This document shows, in pieces, positions 1 to 6,048 of a stretch of DNA of 6,863 bases; the stretch's first letter is position 1, and every line of letters starts with the position of its first letter. Both the position numbers and the translations under genes were made by a program. The stretch spans positions 1 to 6,863 of the forward strand of contig JAJYEK010000168.1 of NCBI GenBank assembly GCA_021785795.1. Direction: 5' to 3'. Source of the stretch: Pseudomonadota bacterium (GTDB lineage Bacteria; Pseudomonadota; Gammaproteobacteria; Acidiferrobacterales; UBA6901). The notes below the pieces were generated by a model, which saw only the letters and a list, made by a program, of their open reading frames with translations, was not told the origin of the DNA and did no database searches.

Positions 1-21
1 AGCTTAACATCAGGTGGTAGT

Positions 22-106
22 AACCATCCCTGGTACACCCGCCAGCTCGGCATCCATGCCTCGCGTTCGCGCCGCCGAAGCGGTGCTTCGGCTTTCTCGC
101 TCACCC
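22..106 (-). repeat. tandem structured unit, copy B
   Basis: Read on the minus strand, this copy begins with GGGTGAGC (106-99). It is followed by a perfect 8-bp stem with loop ACC at 92-74, a linker containing GCGAACG, a GGC-ATGGAT-GCC hairpin at 60-49, a GAGCTGGC linker and an ACCA-GGGA-TGGT hairpin at 34-23 followed by TT. It matches copy A part for part, but the two GGA hairpins carry AUGGAU and AGGGAU in the opposite order. The first stem changes from GCGAAAC/GTTTCGC in A to GCCGAAGC/GCTTCGGC in B, so both arms changed together. Confidence 0.75.
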
Positions 107-123
107 AGCTGAGCTACGGGCGC
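96..123 (-). pseudogene. tRNA 5'-half-like sequence (acceptor strand and D-arm only)
   Basis: The minus strand from 123 to 96 starts with GCGCCCGTAGCTCAGCTGG, which matches the 5' acceptor strand, the TA at positions 8-9 and the D-stem and loop of many bacterial tRNAs, especially some tRNA-Arg. The D-arm is closed by GAGC, but the D-loop is one or two bases short. After this the sequence enters the first stem-loop of copy B. No anticodon arm, T-arm or 3' acceptor strand (CGGGCGC) follows, so it cannot be a working tRNA. It also forms a simple hairpin GCTCA-GCTGGG-TGAGC. An AT-rich stretch with TTGACT (150-145) and TTTATT (129-124), 15 bp apart, lies just upstream and might be a weak promoter. 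Alternative reading: chance resemblance within the repeat family. Confidence 0.4.
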
Positions 124-148
124 AATAAATCAGTCCTTTTATTCAGTC

Positions 149-237
149 AACCATCCATGGTGGGCGGGCCAGTCCAAACATCCCTGTTTGGCCGTTCGCC
201 GGTGCGAAACAGTGTTTCGCGTGCTCCCGGCTCACCC
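149..237 (-). repeat. tandem structured unit, copy A
   Basis: Read on the minus strand, this copy begins with GGGTGAGC (237-230). It continues with a 7-bp stem-loop at 220-204 (loop ACT), a GCGAACG-like linker, a 7-bp stem with GGGA loop at 191-174, a CTGGC linker, and an ACC-ATGGAT-GGT hairpin at 161-150 followed by TT. The three hairpin centres lie about 29.5 and 27 bp apart. Copy B (106-22) has the same order of parts with hairpin centres about 28.5 and 26 bp apart. Stem sequences differ between the copies but stay complementary. Confidence 0.75.
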
Positions 238-315
238 CTGGTATTCCTGCCGGTCCGGCCCACAAACTGTACAATCCTGCTCCGCTTGTGGTCTCCGCGG
301 AGTCCGGCGTGCGGC

Positions 316-343
316 ATTATATCCGCTCCCGGGTTTTTGCCGA
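316..343 (-). promoter_or_regulatory. possible sigma70 promoter reading into the hairpin array
   Basis: On the minus strand a perfect TATAAT lies at 321-316. A 4-of-6 -35 box, TCGGCA, lies at 343-338 with 16 bp between. The bases after the -10 are GC-rich (GCCGC), a discriminator type common at stable-RNA promoters. Predicted start is near 309. It begins only about 20 bp after the OYE stop codon and no gene lies downstream within the window, which fits a promoter for an RNA. The -35 box is weak. Confidence 0.4.
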
Positions 344-360
344 TCCACGTGCGGTTTGAT

Positions 361-1425
361 TCATGCTTTAGCCCGCCGATATTGTACGGGCCAGTCCACC
401 TCCGCGCCGAGGAGGCGCGCGGCGCGCAGCGGCCAGTAGGGATCACGCAGCATCTCGCGGGCAAGGAACACCGCATCGGCCTGGCCGGTGCGCAGGATGT
501 GCTCGGCCTGCACCGGCTCGGTGATGAGCCCGACCGCCCCTGTCAGGATGCCGGCCCGGGCGCGGATCGTGGTTGAAAATCCCGTCTGATAACCCGGTCC
601 GGCCGGGATGGGTACGCGCGGCACGATACCGCCGCCGGAACAATCTATGAGATCCACGCCGCGGTGCTTCAATGCCCGCGCGAGCATCACTGATTGCGGC
701 AGGTCCCAGCCGCCGTCAACCCAGTCGGTCGCCGAAATTCGCACGAACAGTGGCAGCTCTGCTGGCCAGATGGCACGTACCGCCTCGGTGAGTTCCAGCG
801 CGAACCGCAGGCGGTTTTCCGGTGCACCGCCGTATCCATCGGTGCGGCGATTGGTGAGCGGGGAAAGAAACTCATGCGCCAGGTAACCGTGAGCCATGTG
901 CAGTTCCAGCACGCGAAAGCCGGCGGTAAGGGCACGGCGAGCGGCCTGTACAAAATCCTCGATGATGTCGGCGATTTCCGCAGCGGTCAGTTCGCCGGGC
1001 ACAGGGGAATGTTCATCAAAGGCGAGGGCAGAGGGCGCCGAGGGCATCCAGCCGCCGGATTCCGGCGCGAGCGGCGCTCCACCCCGCCAGGGGACATCCG
1101 TCGAGGCCTTGCGGCCGGCGTGGGCGAGCTGGATGCCGGGGACCGCGTTCTGCGCGCTGATGAACCCGGTGATGCGCTGGAAAGCCTCTGCGTGGCGGTC
1201 CGACCAAAGGCCGGAGTCCCGCGGTGATATGCGGCCTGTTGGGCTGACAGCGGTAGCCTCGACCATCACCAGTCCCGCGCCGCCTACCGCCCTGCTGCCG
1301 AGGTGCACCAGATGCCAGTCGCCGGGCAGCCCCTCATCGCTCGAATACTGGCACATGGGCGAAACGAATATGCGGTTGCGGAACCGCACCTCGCGGATCG
1401 TGAGCGGACTGAAAAGCTCGGACAT
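361..1425 (-). CDS. Old Yellow Enzyme family NADH:flavin oxidoreductase (YqjM/XenA-like ene-reductase)
   Basis: This encodes a 354-aa cytoplasmic FMN-dependent TIM-barrel enzyme expected to reduce the C=C bond of alpha,beta-unsaturated carbonyl compounds using NAD(P)H. Family signatures are clear. PMCQYS (23-28) carries the Cys25 and Tyr27 that mark the YqjM-like class. HMAHGYLAHEFLSP (176-189) carries His176 and His179, the pair that binds the substrate carbonyl, and Tyr181. NRRTDGYGG (192-200) follows. The C-terminus GAVGLI...REMLRDPYW...PVQY is typical of the FMN phosphate site. Arg351, just after PVQY, aligns with the arginine finger that YqjM lends to its partner subunit. Length is slightly above the usual ~340. 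I chose ATG at 1425 because GGGAG lies 5 nt upstream. An in-frame TTG at 1440 would add five residues without a good ribosome site. The gene lies downstream of an aldo/keto reductase on the same strand. Physiological substrate unknown. Confidence 0.93.
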   Translation of the reverse strand: MSELFSPLTIREVRFRNRIFVSPMCQYSSDEGLPGDWHLVHLGSRAVGGAGLVMVEATAVSPTGRISPRDSGLWSDRHAEAFQRITGFISAQNAVPGIQLAHAGRKASTDVPWRGGAPLAPESGGWMPSAPSALAFDEHSPVPGELTAAEIADIIEDFVQAARRALTAGFRVLELHMAHGYLAHEFLSPLTNRRTDGYGGAPENRLRFALELTEAVRAIWPAELPLFVRISATDWVDGGWDLPQSVMLARALKHRGVDLIDCSGGGIVPRVPIPAGPGYQTGFSTTIRARAGILTGAVGLITEPVQAEHILRTGQADAVFLAREMLRDPYWPLRAARLLGAEVDWPVQYRRAKA

Positions 1426-1483
1426 GGGTACTCCCGTCAAACATCATCAAACCCGGCGAGGTCCGGCTCGGACAGCATCAAAA

Positions 1484-1513
1484 CGTATAAGTTTGCGGAA
1501 AGCCGGACGTCAA
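1484..1513 (-). promoter_or_regulatory. sigma70-like promoter of the OYE gene
   Basis: On the minus strand TTGACG (1513-1508, 5 of 6 matches) is followed after 18 bp by TATACG (1489-1484, 4 of 6). With a 17-bp spacer the -10 would be TTATAC. Transcription would start near 1477, leaving a leader of about 50 nt before the ATG at 1425. It sits in the 155-bp gap after the aldo/keto reductase, so the OYE can be transcribed on its own. Confidence 0.5.
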
Positions 1514-1514
1514 A

Positions 1515-1538
1515 GACAGTGGGAAGCCTGTAACTGTC
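1515..1538. promoter_or_regulatory. palindrome immediately upstream of the OYE -35 box, possible operator
   Basis: GACAGT (1515-1520) and ACTGTC (1533-1538) form a perfect 6-bp inverted repeat with a 12-bp spacer. It lies 1 bp upstream of the proposed -35 box, centred about 50 bp before the proposed start. That is a usual place for an activator such as a LysR- or MarR-type protein. No regulator gene is in the window. A 6-bp repeat can arise by chance. Confidence 0.3.
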
Positions 1539-1541
1539 ATC

Positions 1542-1561
1542 GGGGCAGGTATCCTGTCCCC
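1542..1561 (-). terminator. GC-rich hairpin after the aldo/keto reductase, possible weak terminator
   Basis: Twenty bases after the aldo/keto reductase stop codon the minus strand forms GGGGACAGG-ATA-CCTGCCCC, an 8-bp stem with one bulged A. No T-run follows, so it is not a classical intrinsic terminator. It may slow transcription or protect the 3' end of the upstream mRNA. Confidence 0.3.
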
Positions 1562-1580
1562 ATCCGCGTCCAACCCGCGC

Positions 1581-2576
1581 TCAGTGACTCTCGCTGTCGA
1601 GGTGCGTCATCTGTGCCGCGTCGTAACGTGTTCCGGCTACCTGCTCCGCCGGCACCGCCGCTTCGATGCGGGCGAGATCCCCGGCATCGAGTTGTAATTT
1701 CAAGGCTGCCAGTGCCTCTGACAGTTGCTGACGTCGGCGCGCGCCAATGAGCGGCACGATGTCCGTGCCGCGTGAACATACCCAAGCGATGGCAAGCTGC
1801 GCCGGCGTCGCGTGCTTTTCTGCTGCAATCCGTTGCAACGCCTCCACCAGTTTGAGATTGCGCTGCAGATTTTCCCGCTGAAAGCGCGGCATGCGCAGAC
1901 TACGGATATCGCCCCGGGTGCCGGGCGCAGGCACATGTCCGCTCAAGAGCCCCCGCGACAGAATGCCGTAGGCCGTCACTGAAACCCCCAGTTCCCGCAA
2001 CGCCGGCAGGATTTCCTTTTCCATGCCGCGGCTCATGAGCGAATACTCGATCTGCAAATCCGCAATCGGATGCACCTTGTGTGCCCGGCGCAGGGTCTCC
2101 ACACCCACTTCCGACAGACCGATGTGGCGCACGTAGCCCGCCTTCACCATGTCGGCGATGGCGCCCACCGTTTCCTCGATGGGCACGGCCGGATCGAGGC
2201 GTGCGGGACGATAGATGTCTAGGTAGTCCGTCCCGAGCCGCTGTAGCGTGTAGGCGAGAAAATTTTTCAGTGCCTGCGGCCGCCCGTCCATTCCGCCCCA
2301 GCCGCCGTCGGGGCTGCGTAGCGCGCCGAACTTGACCGAAATAGAAATGCGCTCCCGCATGCGGCCTGCCAGCGCCCTGCGGATAAGCGACTCATTGTGC
2401 CCCATGCCGTAGAAATCACCGGTGTCGAGCAGAGTGATGCCGGTCTCCAGTGCCGCATGAATTGTCGCAACGCTTTCCGCCTCGTCCGCCGGCCCGTACA
2501 TCCCCGACATGCCCATGCAGCCCAGGCCGACCGCCGAGACTGGCGGTCCGTTTCTGCCGAGGTTCACATTTCGCAT
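1581..2576 (-). CDS. aldo/keto reductase (catalytic His replaced by Ala)
   Basis: This encodes a 331-aa cytoplasmic (alpha/beta)8-barrel oxidoreductase expected to reduce aldehydes or ketones with NADPH. The N-terminus has the family pattern VSAVGLGCMGMSGMYG (13-28). Three of the four tetrad residues are visible: Asp51 in LLDTGDFYG, Tyr56 and Lys82 in SVKFG. The fourth, a His usually found in a pattern such as DLYQLHRPD, falls in DIYRPARLD (120-128), where Ala125 takes its place. VKAGYVRHIGLSEV follows and is well conserved in this subfamily. IGARRR near 277-282 is the cofactor phosphate-binding segment, and the tail AAQMTHLDSE is typical of the same subgroup. Length is normal. The start is secure: GAGGAG (2587-2582) lies 5 nt before the ATG. 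The gene lies between the propeller gene upstream and the OYE downstream, all on one strand. Substrate not predictable. Confidence 0.93.
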   Translation of the reverse strand: MRNVNLGRNGPPVSAVGLGCMGMSGMYGPADEAESVATIHAALETGITLLDTGDFYGMGHNESLIRRALAGRMRERISISVKFGALRSPDGGWGGMDGRPQALKNFLAYTLQRLGTDYLDIYRPARLDPAVPIEETVGAIADMVKAGYVRHIGLSEVGVETLRRAHKVHPIADLQIEYSLMSRGMEKEILPALRELGVSVTAYGILSRGLLSGHVPAPGTRGDIRSLRMPRFQRENLQRNLKLVEALQRIAAEKHATPAQLAIAWVCSRGTDIVPLIGARRRQQLSEALAALKLQLDAGDLARIEAAVPAEQVAGTRYDAAQMTHLDSESH

Positions 2577-2742
2577 GGGAACTCCTCACTCATGTCAGTG
2601 CCGCCGCGTGCGCACTGGTTGAGGAACAAGCGCGCTCAATGCGTGGGTCGCGCCCGGCGCAAGCGCCGCACGCTCACCGCGACAAGCGGAACCGCATGCA
2701 TCTCATGCTTGCCGGCAGCTTGTCGCGCACGCAGGACCCCCG
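2577..2742 (-). other. intergenic region with three inverted repeats between propeller gene and aldo/keto reductase
   Basis: This 166-bp gap holds a perfect 10-bp inverted repeat (CGCGACAAGC at 2678-2687 with its partner at 2718-2727) enclosing a 30-nt loop that has its own GCATG/CATGC stem. It also holds a tight stem CGGCGC-AA-GCGCCG at 2655-2668 and CAGTGC/GCACTG (2596-2601 with 2612-2617). None is followed by a T-run. I see no convincing -10/-35 pair for the aldo/keto reductase. The ribosome site GAGGAG at 2582-2587 is the only clear signal. The long stem starts 15 nt after the propeller gene stop and could act as a 3' stabiliser or Rho-linked end. Confidence 0.4.
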
Positions 2743-5700
2743 CTAGAGGAGCTTCCTGCCGCGGGCCATGGCGAACTCAAGCTGCTGCTCGCCCCGTGCC
2801 GCCTCCCGATCGAGATAGCGGAACACGGCGTACTGCGCCGCTGTCGGCCGCACGTAGGCGAGGTCAATGTCGGCGGCGAGATAGGCCAGGTGGCTGCGCA
2901 GTTTGGTTTCGTGCACGAGACTGCCCTCACTCGATTGGATGGCCATCTGCACCAGTGCCTTGATCTCGCGATCGAGACCGGCAATCGCCGCGGCGGCCTG
3001 GCTGCGCGTCAAACGCCGCGTGTCCACCGCCGTCCGCAGCTGATCGCGCACCGTCATCGCCTGGTTGATGGTTCGGTCGAGGGCGTTGAGCGTGGCGTGG
3101 ATTTTGAGCTCCAGCGCAAGGCGCGCGCGGAGCGCCGCCGGACTCGCGTGCAGCCGCGGGTCAAGGGTGACCGCAAATATCTGCGCGCTCTTCATGCCGT
3201 CATAATCCAGCACCACGTGATAACGTCCGGGGACCACCACCGGACCCGCGACGCTGTCCTCGAGGCCGCCCGCGGCGATGGGTGGATGGAAGCCCCGCAC
3301 TTCCGTGGCGTCGGGATAGCGCAGGTTCCACTGGAAGCGGTTCATGCCCGGGGTGATGGCGGTGAGCTTCACTTCTTTTTCATGTTTTTTCTGCGCCGCG
3401 CTTGCCGCGTAGGGCAGGGGCGGCAGCCGGGTTTTCAGATGCAAAGCGAAGCGCCGAATCACCTGTCCGCGAGTGTCGGTGAACGTGAGCGTCACCGGTA
3501 TGTGGCCGTGGTAGTCGGCGGGGATATGGAAAAACACCGTGGCGCCGAAGGGCGGGTTCTCACCCACCGCCGGCACGCGCTTGGCATAGCCGCTCTGTCC
3601 GTAAGCGTGGCTCAGCCACGCACGCTGCGGTGCGAACACCCGGGCACGATCCGCTCCGACGGCCCCATGGTGCGTCAACTGCTCGAGCAGCGCCAGGTTG
3701 TCAAGCACCCAGAAGGAGCGGCCGTGGGTCGCAATCACCACGTCGCCCTGACGCGTGTTGATGGCGACGTCGCGCACTTGTACCGCAGGCAGGTTGAGCC
3801 CGAGCGGCTGCCAGCGGGCGCCGCCGTCGAGACTGACATAGACACTGCTCCGCGTGCCGAGAAACAGCAGGTCTGCATCGTCCGGATCCTGCCGCACCGC
3901 GAGTACATATTGGTCATCGGGCAGCCCGCTGGTGATGGCGGTCCAGTGCCGACCGTAATCGGTGGTCTTGTATACATAGGGATGGAAGTCGTCCCACATG
4001 TAGCGGCTCGCGGTGAGATAGGCCGTGCCCTTGGCCACGTGGGACGGCTCAATGCCGCTGATCTCGGACCACGCGGGCAGGCCGGGGAGGGTGAGCCGCG
4101 TCCAGTGCCGGCCACCGTCGGTGGTGACGTGCACCAGCCCATCGTTGGAACCCGCCCAGATGAGTGCGCCGTCAAGCGGGGAGACCGCGAGCGCCGACAG
4201 GCCCGGATAGATTTCCGCCCCCGACTGGTCCAGATCCACCGGTCCGCCGGTGGGTGCCTCGGTGGCGGGATCGTTGCGTGTCAGGTCTGGGCTGATGCGT
4301 TGCCAAGTGCGGCCCTGGTCGTCGCTTTTCAGTACGTACTGCGAACCGATAAGCAGCTCTTTTGGATTCGCTGGCGAGAACAGGATGGGATGCGTCCACG
4401 GGAACCGGTATTTGAGCTCCGCCGAGGAGGCGCCCTCTTGGTAATCCGGCCAGGGACTCACGCCCCGATACTGCCCCGTAGCCATGTCGTAGCGCAGGAA
4501 GATGCTGAAGTAGCCGCTGCCGTAGGTGATGTCGGGGGTACCTGGCTGCGGCTCCACCATGGTGCTCTCCCCGTAGGCCACGCGGTGCCAGGCGCTGAGC
4601 GGGATCATGCCATCGGCGGACGCGCTCGGCCCCTCAAAGGAGCCCTCATCCTGCTGGGCGCCGTAGATGTGGAACGGGAACTGGCCGTCGAGATTCACAT
4701 GGTAGAACTGGCCGGTGGGCTGGTTGTGCTCGGTGCTCCAGGTCTGACCGCCATCGGTGCTGACGGTGGCGCCACCATCGTTGCCCTCCAGCAGGATGTT
4801 CGGATGCTGCGGGTTGATCCACACGATGTGATTGTCACCGTGGGGCGTGTGCAGCTTCATGAAGGTTTTCCCGCCGTCGTGGGAGACCCACAGCGCATCC
4901 ACTTCCGGCACGTACACCGTGTCGGGGTTTTTCGGGTCTACATAGAGACTCATGTAATAGAAGGCGCGTTGGCGCAGCTTCCATTCGGCATTCACCCGCT
5001 GCCAGTGCGCACCGCCGTCGTCGGAGCGGAACACGCCGCCGCCCCGGGCCTGGATGATGGCATACACCACTTCGGGATTGCTGGCCGCCACGGCCACGCC
5101 CATGCGTCCCAGCACGCCCTGCGGCAGCCCCGGGTTGCGCGAAATATCGGTCCAATGGGCACCGCCGTCAGTGCTCTTGTACAGACCGCTGCCAGGCCCG
5201 CCGCTCGACAGTTTCCAGGGCGTGCGGTAGGCCTGCCACATGGCGGCGTACAGTACTTCGGGATTTTTCGCATCCATCACCAGATCAATGGCGCCGGTGC
5301 GGTCGTTGACGAACAGCACTTTGTGCCAGGTTTTGCCGCCGTCAGCGGACTTGAACACGCCGCGCTCCGCATTGGGTTTGAACACATGCCCCATGGAGGA
5401 CGCATACACCACGTCGGGATTGCCCGGATCCACGACGATGGCGCTGATGGTGTGGGTGTCCCGCAGGCCGGCATACCGCCAGGTTTTGCCGCCGTCGCCG
5501 GACTTGAACACGCCGTCGCCGGTGATCACGTCACCGCGGATGTCACTTTCGCCCGTGCCCGCGTACAGAATCTTCGGGTCAGAGAGCGCTACCGCGAGCG
5601 CACCGATGCTGTTGCTCGCCCCCGGCAGCGCCGCGTCGGAGATGTTGGTCCATTTGATGCCGTAATCGGTACTTTTCCAGATGCCGCCGTCCACTGCACC

Positions 5701-5910
5701 CATGTAGAACAGATCCCGTTTCCCGGGCACGCCGGCGACGGCCACCACGCGACCACCGATGTAGGGACCGACACTGCGCCAGGCGAGCTTGCTCATCAGC
5801 AGCTGGGAAAAGACGGTGTCGGCACCCGTCACCGGCAGCATGAACGCCGTACACAGGGTGGCAAGAGTGACAAGGGCAGAAAAATTCATGGCAGCGGTCA
5901 GGCGTTTCAT
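2743..5910 (-). CDS. secreted BNR/Asp-box beta-propeller protein (sortilin/Vps10-like, 'glycosyl hydrolase' type)
   Basis: This encodes 1055 aa. Residues 1-30 form a signal peptide: MKR, then a hydrophobic stretch ending VTGA before Asp31, so the protein is exported. Residues ~40-740 carry eleven Asp-box motifs of the S/T-x-D-x-G-x-x-W type, near 79, 136, 187, 245, 295, 342 (W replaced by F), 383, 528, 595, 648 and 692. These are the turns of beta-propeller blades, and the number suggests two propellers or one large Vps10-like one. Residues ~785-920 look beta-rich, with a FQWNLRYP segment and a VPGRYHVVLDYDG stretch typical of the domain that ends this family. Residues ~920-1055 are mostly charged helix. 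Related proteins are often labelled exo-alpha-sialidase or glycosyl hydrolase, but the Asp box is structural and no catalytic set is evident, so binding or scaffolding is equally likely. AAGGAG (5923-5918) lies 7 nt before the ATG, fixing the start. Divergent from the cytochrome gene. Confidence 0.9.
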   Translation of the reverse strand: MKRLTAAMNFSALVTLATLCTAFMLPVTGADTVFSQLLMSKLAWRSVGPYIGGRVVAVAGVPGKRDLFYMGAVDGGIWKSTDYGIKWTNISDAALPGASNSIGALAVALSDPKILYAGTGESDIRGDVITGDGVFKSGDGGKTWRYAGLRDTHTISAIVVDPGNPDVVYASSMGHVFKPNAERGVFKSADGGKTWHKVLFVNDRTGAIDLVMDAKNPEVLYAAMWQAYRTPWKLSSGGPGSGLYKSTDGGAHWTDISRNPGLPQGVLGRMGVAVAASNPEVVYAIIQARGGGVFRSDDGGAHWQRVNAEWKLRQRAFYYMSLYVDPKNPDTVYVPEVDALWVSHDGGKTFMKLHTPHGDNHIVWINPQHPNILLEGNDGGATVSTDGGQTWSTEHNQPTGQFYHVNLDGQFPFHIYGAQQDEGSFEGPSASADGMIPLSAWHRVAYGESTMVEPQPGTPDITYGSGYFSIFLRYDMATGQYRGVSPWPDYQEGASSAELKYRFPWTHPILFSPANPKELLIGSQYVLKSDDQGRTWQRISPDLTRNDPATEAPTGGPVDLDQSGAEIYPGLSALAVSPLDGALIWAGSNDGLVHVTTDGGRHWTRLTLPGLPAWSEISGIEPSHVAKGTAYLTASRYMWDDFHPYVYKTTDYGRHWTAITSGLPDDQYVLAVRQDPDDADLLFLGTRSSVYVSLDGGARWQPLGLNLPAVQVRDVAINTRQGDVVIATHGRSFWVLDNLALLEQLTHHGAVGADRARVFAPQRAWLSHAYGQSGYAKRVPAVGENPPFGATVFFHIPADYHGHIPVTLTFTDTRGQVIRRFALHLKTRLPPLPYAASAAQKKHEKEVKLTAITPGMNRFQWNLRYPDATEVRGFHPPIAAGGLEDSVAGPVVVPGRYHVVLDYDGMKSAQIFAVTLDPRLHASPAALRARLALELKIHATLNALDRTINQAMTVRDQLRTAVDTRRLTRSQAAAAIAGLDREIKALVQMAIQSSEGSLVHETKLRSHLAYLAADIDLAYVRPTAAQYAVFRYLDREAARGEQQLEFAMARGRKLL
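5326..5362. repeat. Asp-box coding direct repeat, copy 1
   Basis: This 37-bp stretch matches 5479-5515 at 35 of 37 positions. It encodes the VFKSADGGKTW turn (residues ~185-195) of the propeller protein. The copies lie 153 bp (51 codons) apart, one blade length, so they are likely a recent blade duplication or a gene-converted pair. Confidence 0.8.
5479..5515. repeat. Asp-box coding direct repeat, copy 2
   Basis: Partner of the 37-bp stretch at 5326-5362, with two adjacent mismatches that change Ala to Gly in the encoded KSxDGGKTW turn (residues ~136-144). It lies in the same frame of the same gene. Confidence 0.8.
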
Positions 5911-5917
5911 TCTCGGA

Positions 5918-5923
5918 CTCCTT
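5918..5923 (-). promoter_or_regulatory. perfect Shine-Dalgarno site of the propeller gene
   Basis: AAGGAG on the minus strand ends 7 nt before the ATG at 5910. It decides for this start over the in-frame ATG at 5889, which would remove the positively charged front of the signal peptide. Confidence 0.75.
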
Positions 5924-6020
5924 ACTTTATGTATGCTAAGGGGTGCCGGAGTCTGCTGACCATCCTTGCGCCAAAGCGGGACGCCGACGCCTCGACTACA
6001 CAGGGCCTGGGCAAAGACCG

Positions 6021-6048
6021 GACCGGGTGCCGCGCAGGCACCCAGGTC
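6021..6048. other. strong GC-rich stem-loop in the divergent intergenic region
   Basis: GGGTGCC (6025-6031) pairs with GGCACCC (6037-6043) around the loop GCGCA. The stem continues with GACC/GGTC (6021-6024 with 6045-6048) past one bulged A. This gives 11 base pairs with no T-run on either side. Its place about 110 bp upstream of the propeller gene start argues against a simple gene terminator. A leader or regulatory structure is possible. Confidence 0.45.

Larger units (their letters stand above)
1..309 (-). ncRNA. candidate structured RNA with CsrA/RsmA-type GGA hairpins, runs off left edge
   Basis: No credible gene lies between the OYE stop at 361 and the window edge. On the minus strand this stretch holds six stem-loops arranged as two copies of a three-hairpin unit. 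Four of them carry CANGGANG: AGGGAT in two (23-34, 174-191) and ATGGAT in two (49-60, 150-161). CsrA/RsmA proteins are known to bind GGA presented in a short hairpin loop with flanking CA and UG, and sponge RNAs of the CsrB/RsmZ type carry several such hairpins. Further GGA triplets occur between 240 and 310 on the same strand, including one inside a GCC/GGC stem near 250-260. A consensus TATAAT at 321-316 would start a transcript near 309. Seen: the hairpins, motifs and -10 box. Inferred: that it is transcribed and bound by CsrA/RsmA. No terminator is visible before position 1. It could instead be a 3' UTR of the OYE gene or a dispersed extragenic repeat. Confidence 0.42.

Noticed and set aside
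96..123. Functional tRNA gene
   Set aside because: Only the 5' acceptor strand and D-arm are present. No anticodon arm, T-arm or 3' acceptor partner follows.
1..240. CRISPR array
   Set aside because: Only two units exist. They are about 127 bp apart, their sequences differ and no spacers lie between identical repeats. The paired changes fit RNA hairpins instead.
157..576. Plus-strand open frame over the hairpin array
   Set aside because: It runs through hairpin repeats and into antisense OYE sequence. Repeat stems and not codons explain the sequence pattern.
1542..1561. GGA-containing hairpin as a further CsrA/RsmA site
   Set aside because: The GGA is mostly inside the stem here and the flanks do not fit CANGGANG, so it does not resemble the four sites at the left edge.
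896..1750. Plus-strand open frame of 284 codons across the OYE gene and its upstream gap
   Set aside because: It is antisense to a clearly conserved enzyme, has no family features and crosses the promoter region of that gene.
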